Assembly: GCA_963973915.1 (NCBI GenBank)
Contig: CAXBBM010000009.1
Coordinates: 1 to 64,000 of the forward strand
DNA from: Polycyclovorans sp002706265
GTDB lineage: Bacteria > Pseudomonadota > Gammaproteobacteria > Nevskiales > Nevskiaceae
Length of the DNA: 64,000 bases
Reading direction: 5' to 3'
Within the stretch, counting starts at the first letter, position 1. Every line of letters begins with the position of its first letter. Below, piece after piece: positions 53,467 through 61,643 of this stretch. A program made the translations under genes and the position numbers. The notes below the pieces were generated by a model that saw nothing but the letters and a program-made list of their open reading frames with translations, was not told the DNA's origin and ran no database searches.

Positions 53467-54864
53467 TCAGGCCGATGCGGCAGCGGCCACGCTCGCCGGG
53501 CGCCCCTCAAGTTCATCCAGCGCTTCGCCCAGATAGTCGAGCAGACGCTGCAGATGCGGCAGCGTCTTGCGGCAGCCGATCAGACCGAAGTCGATAAAGT
53601 CGTGACGACTGACCAAGGTGATGTTGAGCGCGATGCTGTTGACCAGCAGCGACACCGGGTACACGCCATCGAGCCGACAGCCCTGCCAATAGGTTTCGGT
53701 GCGCGGGCCGGGCACGTTGGAAATCACCACATTGACGATTGCCCTGGAGCGGCTGAAGCCGGTCAACAGATTGAACACGCCGGGCGCGAACATCAGACCC
53801 TCATAAGCCATGAGCTGTGAGGGATTGAGCGCGCGCAGCACCAACTTGTTGTAATCCATGCACGCCTTGATGGCGCGCAGCCGCGCTTCGGCCGACTCGA
53901 TGTGGGTGCCGAGATGGGTCAGCGCGAAGGCGACCTCGTTGCCGCTGTCACCGTCATCGCGACGGGTTGAGACCGGCACTGCCGCAATCAGCGGCTTGTC
54001 GGGCAAGGCGTTCATTTCACCGAGGTAGCGCCGCAGCGCGCCGCCGCACATGGCGAGCACCACGTCGTTGACGGAGGCGTCATGAAGGCGGGCAATGGCC
54101 TTGATGCGCGGCGTCTCATACGACTGTGCGGCGAACCGCCGGGAGCCGGTAATGTTTTCGTTGAGCACGCAGCGGGGCGCCTGCAGGCTGCCGATGCAGT
54201 CTTCGCGGCCGGCGCGCTGATCGCGCCGCACCTGCCGAAATTGCTGCAACACCGGCGCCACGCCATTGATGCCCTGCCGCGTCAGCGCACGAACCGCCTT
54301 GAGCCCGCGCAGCGAGGGGGTCGGCACCGGCAGACGGCGCTCGCGGCTGCGCCGCGTGCGGACTTCCCAGGGCGCCGGCATGGTGATCGAGGTGGCGGCA
54401 TCGGCGGCCATCGACTTCATCAGCAGGCGGATGCCGGCCACGCCATCGACCAGCGCGTGGTGAATTTTTGAGTACAGCGCGATGCGGCCGTCGTCCAGCC
54501 CTTCGATGAGATAGATGCGCCAGAGCGGGTAAGCGCGATCGAGGTGCGCGGAATGCACCCGCGACACCATGGCCAGCAGCTCGCGCACGCGTCCCGGTTT
54601 GGGCAGGGCCAGATGCACGAAATGCTGCGCAATGTCGAATTCTTCGGACTCGTCCCAGAATCTGAGGCCGGCCCGTGTCACCAGACGGCGATTGAACGGC
54701 GCGGCGGCAGTGGCGGACTGCCGCAGGCGCTCGGCCAGTTGCAGCGCGAAGTCCGGCGGCGCATCGGCCGGCGGGGTGAACAGGCACAGGGCGCCCACGT
54801 GCAGCGGCTGCTGGCGCTGTTCCATGAACAAGAAGGCGTTATCAATAAGGGACAGGGGCTTCAT
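53467..54864 (-). CDS. Wax ester synthase/diacylglycerol acyltransferase (WS/DGAT)
   Basis: 465-aa acyltransferase using acyl-CoA to esterify fatty alcohols or diacylglycerol, forming storage lipid. Catalytic HHALVDG at 135-141 in KIHHALVDGVAGIRLLM, N-terminal LSLIDNAFLFMEQ, and the C-terminal SNVPGPRTETYWQGCRLDGV, all family marks; length is standard. The start ATG 54864 has GGAGAGA upstream; in-frame upstream start at 54885 is less likely. Suggests growth on, or storage of, hydrocarbons and lipids. Confidence 0.93.
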   Translation of the reverse strand: MKPLSLIDNAFLFMEQRQQPLHVGALCLFTPPADAPPDFALQLAERLRQSATAAAPFNRRLVTRAGLRFWDESEEFDIAQHFVHLALPKPGRVRELLAMVSRVHSAHLDRAYPLWRIYLIEGLDDGRIALYSKIHHALVDGVAGIRLLMKSMAADAATSITMPAPWEVRTRRSRERRLPVPTPSLRGLKAVRALTRQGINGVAPVLQQFRQVRRDQRAGREDCIGSLQAPRCVLNENITGSRRFAAQSYETPRIKAIARLHDASVNDVVLAMCGGALRRYLGEMNALPDKPLIAAVPVSTRRDDGDSGNEVAFALTHLGTHIESAEARLRAIKACMDYNKLVLRALNPSQLMAYEGLMFAPGVFNLLTGFSRSRAIVNVVISNVPGPRTETYWQGCRLDGVYPVSLLVNSIALNITLVSRHDFIDFGLIGCRKTLPHLQRLLDYLGEALDELEGRPASVAAAASA

Positions 54865-55174
54865 TATGGGTTCTCTCCGTGGCACGCGGACAACATTCTC
54901 ACGACTGCATTACCCGCTCGTTGCACCGCAAAAGCCGTGCCGGCTGCAGCCTGTTGGTCGGCGCGACTGCTGCGCCGCCGGGCAGTGTGTGGGGCGCACT
55001 GCGTCCTGAACTGAACATCCCCCGCGCCAGGAGTTCCGTCAAGCGCCGCAGCGGCGCACGGCCTCGCGCTCTTGCCGGGCAGCCGCATGAGAATGCCCAC
55101 GGCGGCCGCCCGATCTGCACAATACGCGGGGCGCGTGCGAGCGCTCCATCCTCTTGCTGAAACCGGCCACCTCC
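54865..55174. other. 310-bp intergenic region
   Basis: Between divergent WS/DGAT and pyrF, so it should contain both promoters. GC-rich, with no clear hexamers, terminator or conserved small frame visible. Frames that run through it lack family features. Confidence 0.4.
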
Positions 55175-55888
55175 ATGACGCGACTCTCCATTCCCGCCCA
55201 CGAACGCCTGATCATCGCGCTGGACCTGCCCACCGCCGAGGCCGCGCTGGCGCTGGTGGAGCGTATTGGCGCCAGCGGACACTTCTACAAGATCGGCCTG
55301 GAGCTGCTGATGGCGCCGGGCTTCTTCGACTTGCTGGAAACCCTGAAGCGGCGCGACAAGCGCGTGTTCGTTGACCTGAAGTTTTTCGACATACCCGAAA
55401 CGGTGGCGCGGGCCATCCGCAACCTGTCGGAGCGCGGCGCCGACTTCGCCACCGTCCACGGCAATCAGGCGATCATGGAATCGGCGGCCGCGGCCAAATC
55501 CAACGGCCTCAAGGTGCTGGCCGTCACCGCGCTGACCAGCCTCGACCAAGGCGATCTCGACGATCTGGGTTTTACCTGCAACGTGGCCGACCTGGTGCTG
55601 TCGCGTGCCCGACGCTCACTCGTTGCGGGCTGCGACGGCGTGGTGTCTTCGGGCCTCGAAGTGGAACGCCTGCGTGCCGAGGCGCCCGACAAGCTGATCT
55701 GCGTGACCCCGGGCATCCGCCCGGTGAGCAACCGCGTAGAAGGCGATCAGAAACGCGTCATGAGCCCGGCCCGCGCCATCGCCGCCGGCAGTGACTATCT
55801 GGTGGTGGGCCGGCCGATCCGTGACGCGGCCGATCCGCAAGCCATCGTCAATGCCATACAGGCTGAAATCGCCACTGCAAGTGCGTGA
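55175..55888 (+). CDS. pyrF: Orotidine 5'-phosphate decarboxylase
   Basis: 237-aa enzyme for the last step of UMP synthesis. IIALDLPT start, FYKIGLELLM, the catalytic tetrad segment FVDLKFFDIPETV (Lys and Asp residues), VSSGLEVERL, VTPGIRPVSNRVEGDQKRV and DYLVVGRPI. Length and motifs are standard for the bacterial group. ATG 55175 matches the family start. hemE follows after 10 bp, so the two are probably co-transcribed. Confidence 0.96.
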   Translation: MTRLSIPAHERLIIALDLPTAEAALALVERIGASGHFYKIGLELLMAPGFFDLLETLKRRDKRVFVDLKFFDIPETVARAIRNLSERGADFATVHGNQAIMESAAAAKSNGLKVLAVTALTSLDQGDLDDLGFTCNVADLVLSRARRSLVAGCDGVVSSGLEVERLRAEAPDKLICVTPGIRPVSNRVEGDQKRVMSPARAIAAGSDYLVVGRPIRDAADPQAIVNAIQAEIATASA

Positions 55889-55898
55889 CAATGAACCC

Positions 55899-56960
55899 AT
55901 GACAACGCCGATTCAGAACGACCGCTTCCTCCGCGCGCTGCGCCGCGAGCCCCTTGACCGTACCCCGGTCTGGTTCATGCGTCAGGCCGGCCGTTACCTG
56001 CCCGAGTACCGCGCCACCCGGGCCAGGGCCGGTGATTTCATGAGCCTGTGCCGCAATCCGGAACTCTGCGCCGAAGTGGCGATGCAGCCGCTGGAACGCT
56101 ATGACCTGGACGCCGCCATCCTGTTCTCGGACATCCTCACCGTGCCCGATGCCATGGGCCTGGGCCTGTCGTTTGCAGAGGGCGAGGGTCCGCGCTTCGC
56201 CGACCCCATTCGTGACCCGCGACAGATCGACAAGCTGCCGGTGCCTGACCCCAACGTGGAGCTGCGTTATGTGATGGACGCCGTGGCCGCCATCAAGCGC
56301 GCCCTGGGCCGCCGTATTCCGCTGATCGGCTTTGCCGGCAGCCCGTGGACCCTGGCGACCTACATGATCGAGGGCGGCGGCTCCAAGGATTTCGCCCGCG
56401 CCAAGGCCCTGATGTACGACGCGCCCGACGCCATGGAAGCCTTGCTGGCGAAGCTGTCGGCGGCCACCAGCCTGTATCTGCAGGCGCAGATCGAACACGG
56501 CGCCGACGCGGTGATGATCTTTGACACCTGGGGCGGCGCACTCACGCCTGAAGCCTATGTGCAGTTCTCGCTGGAGCCGATGGCGAAAATCGTCGCCCAC
56601 CTCAAGCGAGTGGCGCCGACCGTGCCTGTGGTGCTGTTCACCAAGGGCGGCGGCCAGCATCTGGAGTTGATGACCGAAACCGGCTGCGATGGGCTGGGCC
56701 TGGACTGGACCACCGACATCGGCCAGGCGCGGACGCGCGTGGGGGCGCAGGTGGCGCTGCAGGGCAACCTCGACCCCAGCATTCTGTACGCCTCGCCCGA
56801 GCGCATTCGCATCGAAGTGGCCAAGGTGCTGCAAAGCTTCGGCAACGGCAGCGGCCACGTCTTCAACCTGGGCCACGGCATCACGCCGGGCGTGCACCCG
56901 GACCACGCAGCCGCCATGGTCGCTGCGGTGCGTGAGCTGTCCCCGGCCTACCACGGCTGA
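55899..56960 (+). CDS. hemE: Uroporphyrinogen decarboxylase
   Basis: 353-aa cytoplasmic enzyme converting uroporphyrinogen III to coproporphyrinogen III in haem synthesis. N-terminal signature TPVWFMRQAGRYLPEY, catalytic aspartate in LFSDILTVPDAMGL, GFAGSPWTLATYMIEGGG, IFDTWGGAL and NLGHGITPGVHPDH at the end. ATG 55899 was chosen over upstream in-frame starts lying inside pyrF. Ten bp after pyrF. Confidence 0.96.
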   Translation: MTTPIQNDRFLRALRREPLDRTPVWFMRQAGRYLPEYRATRARAGDFMSLCRNPELCAEVAMQPLERYDLDAAILFSDILTVPDAMGLGLSFAEGEGPRFADPIRDPRQIDKLPVPDPNVELRYVMDAVAAIKRALGRRIPLIGFAGSPWTLATYMIEGGGSKDFARAKALMYDAPDAMEALLAKLSAATSLYLQAQIEHGADAVMIFDTWGGALTPEAYVQFSLEPMAKIVAHLKRVAPTVPVVLFTKGGGQHLELMTETGCDGLGLDWTTDIGQARTRVGAQVALQGNLDPSILYASPERIRIEVAKVLQSFGNGSGHVFNLGHGITPGVHPDHAAAMVAAVRELSPAYHG

Positions 56961-57091
56961 GCCCGTGAACATGGGGCCTGCGCTCGGCATCTCGTCTTCC
57001 GGCGGCGCCCGGACGGCTCGGGGATCGGTGCCCGCCCCCGGCCACCTGCGAGGCCGCGTCCCACGACCGGCCTTGGCACGCGACGCCTGAG

Positions 57092-58039
57092 ATGATGGCG
57101 CGTCTGCTGCCGGCACCGTTGGTCGGGGTCCTGACCTTCGTTCTGAAGTTCTTCGTGCTGATTTTCTGGTTCACGCTGATGCTGCCCGGCGTGCTGCTGC
57201 ACCTGATTCCCAGCCGCGCGCTGCGCGACCGCACCAGCCGCTATTGCGTGTGGATCGCCCGCCGCTGGGTGGGCAGCAATGCGCTGCTCTACCGAGGGGT
57301 GCATCCGATGCACTGGCGCATCGAGATCGACGGCACGCTCGATCCGGCGCGCAACTATCTGGTGATCGCCAATCACCAGTCCTGGGCCGACATCCTGATC
57401 CTGTTTGTGGCCCTGCACGGGCGCATGCCGTTTCTGCGCTTCTTTCTCAAGGATCAGCTCAAGTACATTCCCATCATCGGCCAGGTCTGTTGGGCGATGG
57501 AGTTTCCGTTCATGAAGCGGCACTCCAAAGTGACGCTGGCGAAAAATCCGGCGCTGCGCAATCAGGACTTGGAAACCACCCGCCGCAAGTGCGAGGTCTA
57601 CCGGCGCCAGCCGGTCGCGCTGGTAAATTTTCTTGAAGGCACGCGCTTCACCGACGCGAAGCGCCAGGCCACGGCATCGCCCTTCATCCATCTGCTGAAG
57701 CCCAAGAGCGCGGGGCTGGCCTTCACGCTCAATGCCATGGGCGAGCAGTTCGCCGGGCTTGTCGATGTCACCCTGGTCTACGCGCCCACCCGTGGCGGGC
57801 GCTCGCGCCTCTGGAGCTGGCTGTGCGGCGAGCAGGGCACGGCAGAGCTGCACATGGCCGTGCGCCCCATCCCCGGCCACCTGTTGCGCGGCGACTACGA
57901 ACGCGACGCCGCATTTCGGGCCGACTTCCACCGCTGGGTGGCGCAACTGTGGGCCGAGAAGGACGCGCGCATCCAGAACAAGAAAAACCCCGACGCCGTA
58001 ACGGCGCCGGGGTCAGATGCCGCACCGCAACTCGATTAG
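57092..58039 (+). CDS. PlsC-type acyltransferase (YihG-like)
   Basis: 315 aa. N-terminal hydrophobic helices (VLKFFVLIFWFTLMLPGVLL), HX4D catalytic motif NHQSWADI, the acyl-acceptor motif FLEGTRFTDAK and a PxxV-like LVDVTLVYAP: the 1-acylglycerol-3-phosphate acyltransferase family, closest in layout to E. coli YihG/YihG-like lysophosphatidic acid acyltransferases. Start ATG 57092, followed at once by a second ATG. The codons for its last ~17 residues double as the terminator of the convergent phoX gene. Confidence 0.88.
   Translation: MMARLLPAPLVGVLTFVLKFFVLIFWFTLMLPGVLLHLIPSRALRDRTSRYCVWIARRWVGSNALLYRGVHPMHWRIEIDGTLDPARNYLVIANHQSWADILILFVALHGRMPFLRFFLKDQLKYIPIIGQVCWAMEFPFMKRHSKVTLAKNPALRNQDLETTRRKCEVYRRQPVALVNFLEGTRFTDAKRQATASPFIHLLKPKSAGLAFTLNAMGEQFAGLVDVTLVYAPTRGGRSRLWSWLCGEQGTAELHMAVRPIPGHLLRGDYERDAAFRADFHRWVAQLWAEKDARIQNKKNPDAVTAPGSDAAPQLD
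57983..58012 (-). terminator. Rho-independent terminator of phoX, inside the plsC-like 3' end
   Basis: Minus-strand CCCCGGCGCCG-TTA-CGGCGTCGGGG (58012-57988; 11-bp stem, one mismatch) followed by TTTTT (57987-57983). It lies 24 bp after the phoX stop and wholly within plus-strand coding sequence, so the DNA carries two functions. Confidence 0.8.
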
Positions 58040-60174
58040 ACGGCGATTTCGCCGCCGTCGTCGCGGGTGATGACGATGGTGGCCGTGCGCGGACGCCGAC
58101 TGCCCACGGTCCCGGCCAGGGTCGCGTCGGCAGCGTAGGGCCAGCTGCTCTGGTAGTCGGTCAGGTCGCCGCGCTCACCCGGGTGCTGGATGTTGACGAA
58201 CATCGTGCGGTAGTCCGGGGTGGTTTCCACGCCGGTGATCTCGCACCCGCGCACGCCCACCAGGAAGCGGCGCAGCGATTCGCCCGGCGCGTCGCCGATA
58301 AAGGTGGTGACCGTCTCGCCGTCGGCGCCCGGCACATTGAAGCTGCCGCCGTCACCCACGGTGCCCGGCGTGGCCGCCAGCATCATGCAGTTGGTGGTGT
58401 CGGTGTAGGCGCCATCGTCGGTCTGCAGCCAGAGAATGCCGCGCTTGTCGAACCACAGACCGTCGGGGCTGGAAAAGTCGTTGGTGTCGTCAAGGTTCGA
58501 CAGGTTGATGGCGGCCGCGTAGTCGGCGCGGGCGCCAAAGGCGTAGATGTCCCAGACGAAGGTCACGGCGTCCTGCACCCCGTTTTCACGCCAGCGGATG
58601 ACATGGCCGTTGACATTGCCGCCGGCCGTGGTGATGTCACCGTCCGGCCCGCCGGTGTAGCTGCGCGGGTTGGCGGCATCGCGCGGCTGCGAAGCGCCAC
58701 CCCCCTGACCCCGGCCACTGCTGCCGCTGCTGCTGTTGGTGAGCGCGAAGTAGACCTCGCCATTGCGCGGATTGACGCCGCCCCACTCCGGTCGGTCCAT
58801 CTTGGTGGCGCCGGCGCGGTCGGCTGCGATGCGCGAATAGATCGCGATTTCAGCCGCGCTCATGCCCATCAGGTCCGGATTGTCCGGCGTCAGCGGCAGC
58901 CAATCGCCGGTGCCGTCGCCATTGAAGCGGGCGGCATACAGCGTGCCGGCATCCAGGTACTTGTCGCCGCCTTCAATGCCCAGCGACGCATCGGCGGGAT
59001 TCCACGCCACGTCAGACACGAACTTGAAGATGTACTCGTTGCGCGAATCATCGCCGGTGTAGGCCACCAGCGGCTGGCCCGACACGGCCGGCGCAAACCA
59101 CACGCCTTCGTGCGAAAGACGACCGATGGCCGTGCGCTTTTTCGGTTTTGCGTTCGGGTTGTAGGGGTCAATCTCAACGGCGTAGCCGAAGTGGTGCGGC
59201 TCGTTGCGGAAGTCGTTGGCCGCCGAGGCGCCGGTTCTTGACGCGTTGAAACGGCGCTGCTGGTTGCTGCCCAGCGCGGGCGTGTCCCAGCCGCGGTAGT
59301 TGAAGCCGGGAGACGCGGAGCTGATGCCGTAGCGCGCCAGTTGCGGCGTGTCGTCGCCTGTGCTGTTCAACTTGAAATAGGCAAACCAGTTCTCTTCGCC
59401 GGCCAGGTAGGTGCCCCACGGGGTCACGCCGTGACCGCAGTCGTTGAGCGTGCCGAAGGTGGTGATGCCGTTGGGCGACAGCGGCGTGGTCATCAGGCTG
59501 GAGCCGCGGGCCGGGCCGCTGATCTCCATTTCGCTGTTGACGTGCCAGCGGCGATTGAGGTCGCTGCTGCGATCCACGGCCCAGTCCCCGGTGCCCGAGC
59601 GTGCCACTTCGATGACGGCCACCCCGTGCGCGAACTGCTCCTTGATCACTTCGGCCAGCGGACGCACCCCGTCGCCGAGATCGGTGGGGCCGTTCTCGTG
59701 CAGGTAAATGTCGGTCAGCGCTTCATGGTTCATCACCAGCACACCGCGATCACTGTTCTGGGTGCCCTTGGGCAGCGGGAAGTAGGCAATGGCGTCGTGA
59801 TGGTCGCCGGCGCGACGGTCCCAGTTGCCGTCATCGGAGCCGTCGTTGGGGTATTCGGGCAGGCCGTCGACGAGGGGATCGCCGAGTGCGTACAGCACGC
59901 GGGCAGAGTAGCCGGGCGGCAGAATCACGCGGTCTTCCAGGCTCTTGGCAACCGGCGTGAAGGCCAGGCGCGGCTCAGGCGTCTCGCCCGAGGCGCCGCC
60001 GTCACTGTCACTGCTGCAGGCCGACAGACCCAGCAGCGACAGGCCGCTGGCCGAGGTGATGGCCATCGCCCCGCCACTCTTGAGCACCGAACGGCGCGTG
60101 ACGCGCTGCTCGAGCAGATCCCAGATTTCGGGGTTATTGGAGCGATTGCTGTCTTCGATTGGATGATGGCTCAT
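58036..60174 (-). CDS. phoX: PhoX-family alkaline phosphatase (DUF839), Tat lipoprotein
   Basis: 712 aa. A twin-arginine signal TRRSVLKSG (26-34) followed by a lipobox GLSAC (Cys53) points to export in folded form and lipid anchoring. The mature part has PhoX landmarks: VLVMNHEALTDIY, GVTPWGTYLAGEENWFAYF (NxWGT..ACEEN-like), GRLSHEGVWF, and PDGLWFDKRGILWLQTDDG. PhoX enzymes use Ca2+ and Fe3+ to hydrolyse phosphomonoesters outside the cell. ATG 60174 is the start. A triple Pho-box-like array is upstream (60233-60261) and a terminator downstream, so it is a single-gene, phosphate-regulated unit. Confidence 0.92.
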   Translation of the reverse strand: MSHHPIEDSNRSNNPEIWDLLEQRVTRRSVLKSGGAMAITSASGLSLLGLSACSSDSDGGASGETPEPRLAFTPVAKSLEDRVILPPGYSARVLYALGDPLVDGLPEYPNDGSDDGNWDRRAGDHHDAIAYFPLPKGTQNSDRGVLVMNHEALTDIYLHENGPTDLGDGVRPLAEVIKEQFAHGVAVIEVARSGTGDWAVDRSSDLNRRWHVNSEMEISGPARGSSLMTTPLSPNGITTFGTLNDCGHGVTPWGTYLAGEENWFAYFKLNSTGDDTPQLARYGISSASPGFNYRGWDTPALGSNQQRRFNASRTGASAANDFRNEPHHFGYAVEIDPYNPNAKPKKRTAIGRLSHEGVWFAPAVSGQPLVAYTGDDSRNEYIFKFVSDVAWNPADASLGIEGGDKYLDAGTLYAARFNGDGTGDWLPLTPDNPDLMGMSAAEIAIYSRIAADRAGATKMDRPEWGGVNPRNGEVYFALTNSSSGSSGRGQGGGASQPRDAANPRSYTGGPDGDITTAGGNVNGHVIRWRENGVQDAVTFVWDIYAFGARADYAAAINLSNLDDTNDFSSPDGLWFDKRGILWLQTDDGAYTDTTNCMMLAATPGTVGDGGSFNVPGADGETVTTFIGDAPGESLRRFLVGVRGCEITGVETTPDYRTMFVNIQHPGERGDLTDYQSSWPYAADATLAGTVGSRRPRTATIVITRDDGGEIAV

Positions 60175-60232
60175 GGCGGTTGGCTTTGGACAATGGAAGC
60201 CCAGCACCCTAATCCGGCATTTTTTCGCTGCG

Positions 60233-60261
60233 GTGACAACGACATGACGATTCAGTGACGT
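60233..60261 (-). promoter_or_regulatory. Candidate Pho box (three half-sites) upstream of phoX
   Basis: Minus strand ACGTCAC-TGAA-TCGTCAT-GTCG-TTGTCAC: three heptamers in a row, exactly 11 bp apart, each matching CTGTCAT/C at about 5 of 7, 59-87 bp before the phoX start. This is the classical PhoB arrangement and phosphatase genes are its usual targets. No clear -10. Confidence 0.65.
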
Positions 60262-60371
60262 CCGGCGGGTGCGCGGTCCATCGGGGCGCGCCGGCTCGGG
60301 GCCAGGTGCGGCGCCTGCGCACAAAAGCCTGAGGCGTTAGCATTCCCTTTCATTTATTCGGATGTTGATTC

Positions 60372-60857
60372 ATGCAGATTGCTGCCCACTGCGTCGCCCG
60401 TTTTCATTACACCCTCACCAACAGCCAAGGTGAGGTGCTCGACAAGTCACAGGAAGGACAGCCCATGGCCTACCTGCACGGCGGCGGCAACATCATCCCG
60501 GGGCTGGAGAAAGAACTGGCCGGCAAGGTGGCAGGTGACAAGCTGAACGTCACCGTGGCCCCGGGCGATGGCTACGGCGACAAACGGCCCGAGCTGATCC
60601 AGCAGGTGCCGCGCGAAGCGTTCCAGGGCATCGACACCATTGAAGTGGGCATGGCCTTCCAGGCGCAGTCTGCACAGGGCCCGATGCGGGTGACGGTGAC
60701 GGCGGTCGAGGCCGACACCATCACCGTGGACGGCAACCACCCGCTTGCCGGCGAAACCCTGAACTTCGAGGTTGAAATTACCGAGGTGCGTGCCGCCACC
60801 GACGAAGAAAAGACCCACGGTCACGCCCACGGTGAGGGCGGTCATCATCACGGTTGA
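60372..60857 (+). CDS. FKBP-type peptidyl-prolyl isomerase, SlyD-like
   Basis: 161 aa. VARFHYTLTNSQGEVLDKS start, FKBP loop PMAYLHGGGNIIPGLEKEL, the insert-in-flap domain DGYGDKRPELIQQVPREAF, and a short His-rich tail (HGHAHGEGGHHHG) for metal binding. Catalyses prolyl isomerisation and acts as a chaperone; SlyD supplies Ni2+ to hydrogenase in E. coli, but the tail here is short. A terminator follows 24 bp after the stop. Confidence 0.93.
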   Translation: MQIAAHCVARFHYTLTNSQGEVLDKSQEGQPMAYLHGGGNIIPGLEKELAGKVAGDKLNVTVAPGDGYGDKRPELIQQVPREAFQGIDTIEVGMAFQAQSAQGPMRVTVTAVEADTITVDGNHPLAGETLNFEVEITEVRAATDEEKTHGHAHGEGGHHHG

Positions 60858-60881
60858 TGGGTGCGCGCCCGTCACCGACCC

Positions 60882-60905
60882 AAAGGCCCGCATTGCGGGC
60901 CTTTT
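60882..60905. terminator. Bidirectional intrinsic terminator
   Basis: AAAGGCCCGC-ATT-GCGGGCCTTT (60882-60904), 10-bp perfect stem, with a TTTT run on the plus side (60902-60905) and TTT on the minus side. It sits between the convergent FKBP gene and the gene at 60908-61510 and can serve both. Confidence 0.8.
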
Positions 60906-60907
60906 GT

Positions 60908-61510
60908 CTAACGGGGGTCGGCCGGCTGGGGCAGATGGCCAAAGCGGGCATCCCAGTCATCCAGCTCGGCGCGCAGGCGCAGATCCTGCCAAAGCACGAA
61001 CGGCCGGGCGCCCATGCGTGGCCCCAGCGGCGAGGCTTGCTGGGCAATGTTGGCGGCCACGCGGCGATGGCCCGAAACCCCGACCTGCCGGTTGGCGCCC
61101 TGTCGCCGCAGGCCGGGCTCCGCCCGGCTGAGGGCCGGCGCGTAGGCCTTGGCGTCCTGCGGGTAGAAGGTCACTTCCATCAATCGGTCGTTGAAGAAAT
61201 CCAAGGTCAGCCAACCCGGCACGTCGAGGTGAGTGAACGGGCGCAAGGCCAAGGTCAGCAACGCGCGCGGCGGGTGCGCCGGGGTCGCGGTGCGGCGGAT
61301 GTCGTTGATCACCTGCGTGTCGGCATACACGGCGCGCACCGATGCGGCATCAACATAACTGACGAAACCCGCGCCCAACTCGATGCCGGGTTTGCGCGCC
61401 CCGAAGGCGGCAGACGCCTCGTGCAGTGGCGGGGGGCGCGCCAACCACGCCCACAGCCCGGCGGCCAGAATCCCCAATACCAACGGCATGATCACAAGAA
61501 AACGCTTCAT
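60908..61510 (-). CDS. Membrane-anchored protein of unknown function
   Basis: 200 aa. N-terminal hydrophobic segment (FLVIMPLVLGILAAGLWAWL) after MKR: an uncleaved anchor or signal; the rest is predicted periplasmic. GLRRQGANRQVGVSGHRRVAANI and GWLTLDFFNDRLMEVTFYP are the clearest blocks, the latter resembling a small strand-turn domain seen in proteobacterial proteins of unknown role. No catalytic motif. ATG 61510 was chosen over an upstream in-frame start, as it gives the signal anchor. Function not assigned. Confidence 0.72.
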   Translation of the reverse strand: MKRFLVIMPLVLGILAAGLWAWLARPPPLHEASAAFGARKPGIELGAGFVSYVDAASVRAVYADTQVINDIRRTATPAHPPRALLTLALRPFTHLDVPGWLTLDFFNDRLMEVTFYPQDAKAYAPALSRAEPGLRRQGANRQVGVSGHRRVAANIAQQASPLGPRMGARPFVLWQDLRLRAELDDWDARFGHLPQPADPR

Positions 61511-61643
61511 GCCGCAGTGTCGAACGCGGTTTGCCGGTGACGCAAGCGCCCGGGCTCGGATCGCGGACGCATCGGACACGACCCCAGCGCGTTAGGCTTG
61601 CGGCCGACCTTTTCATGACCACCGCCTCAGGGGCACTGCAACC

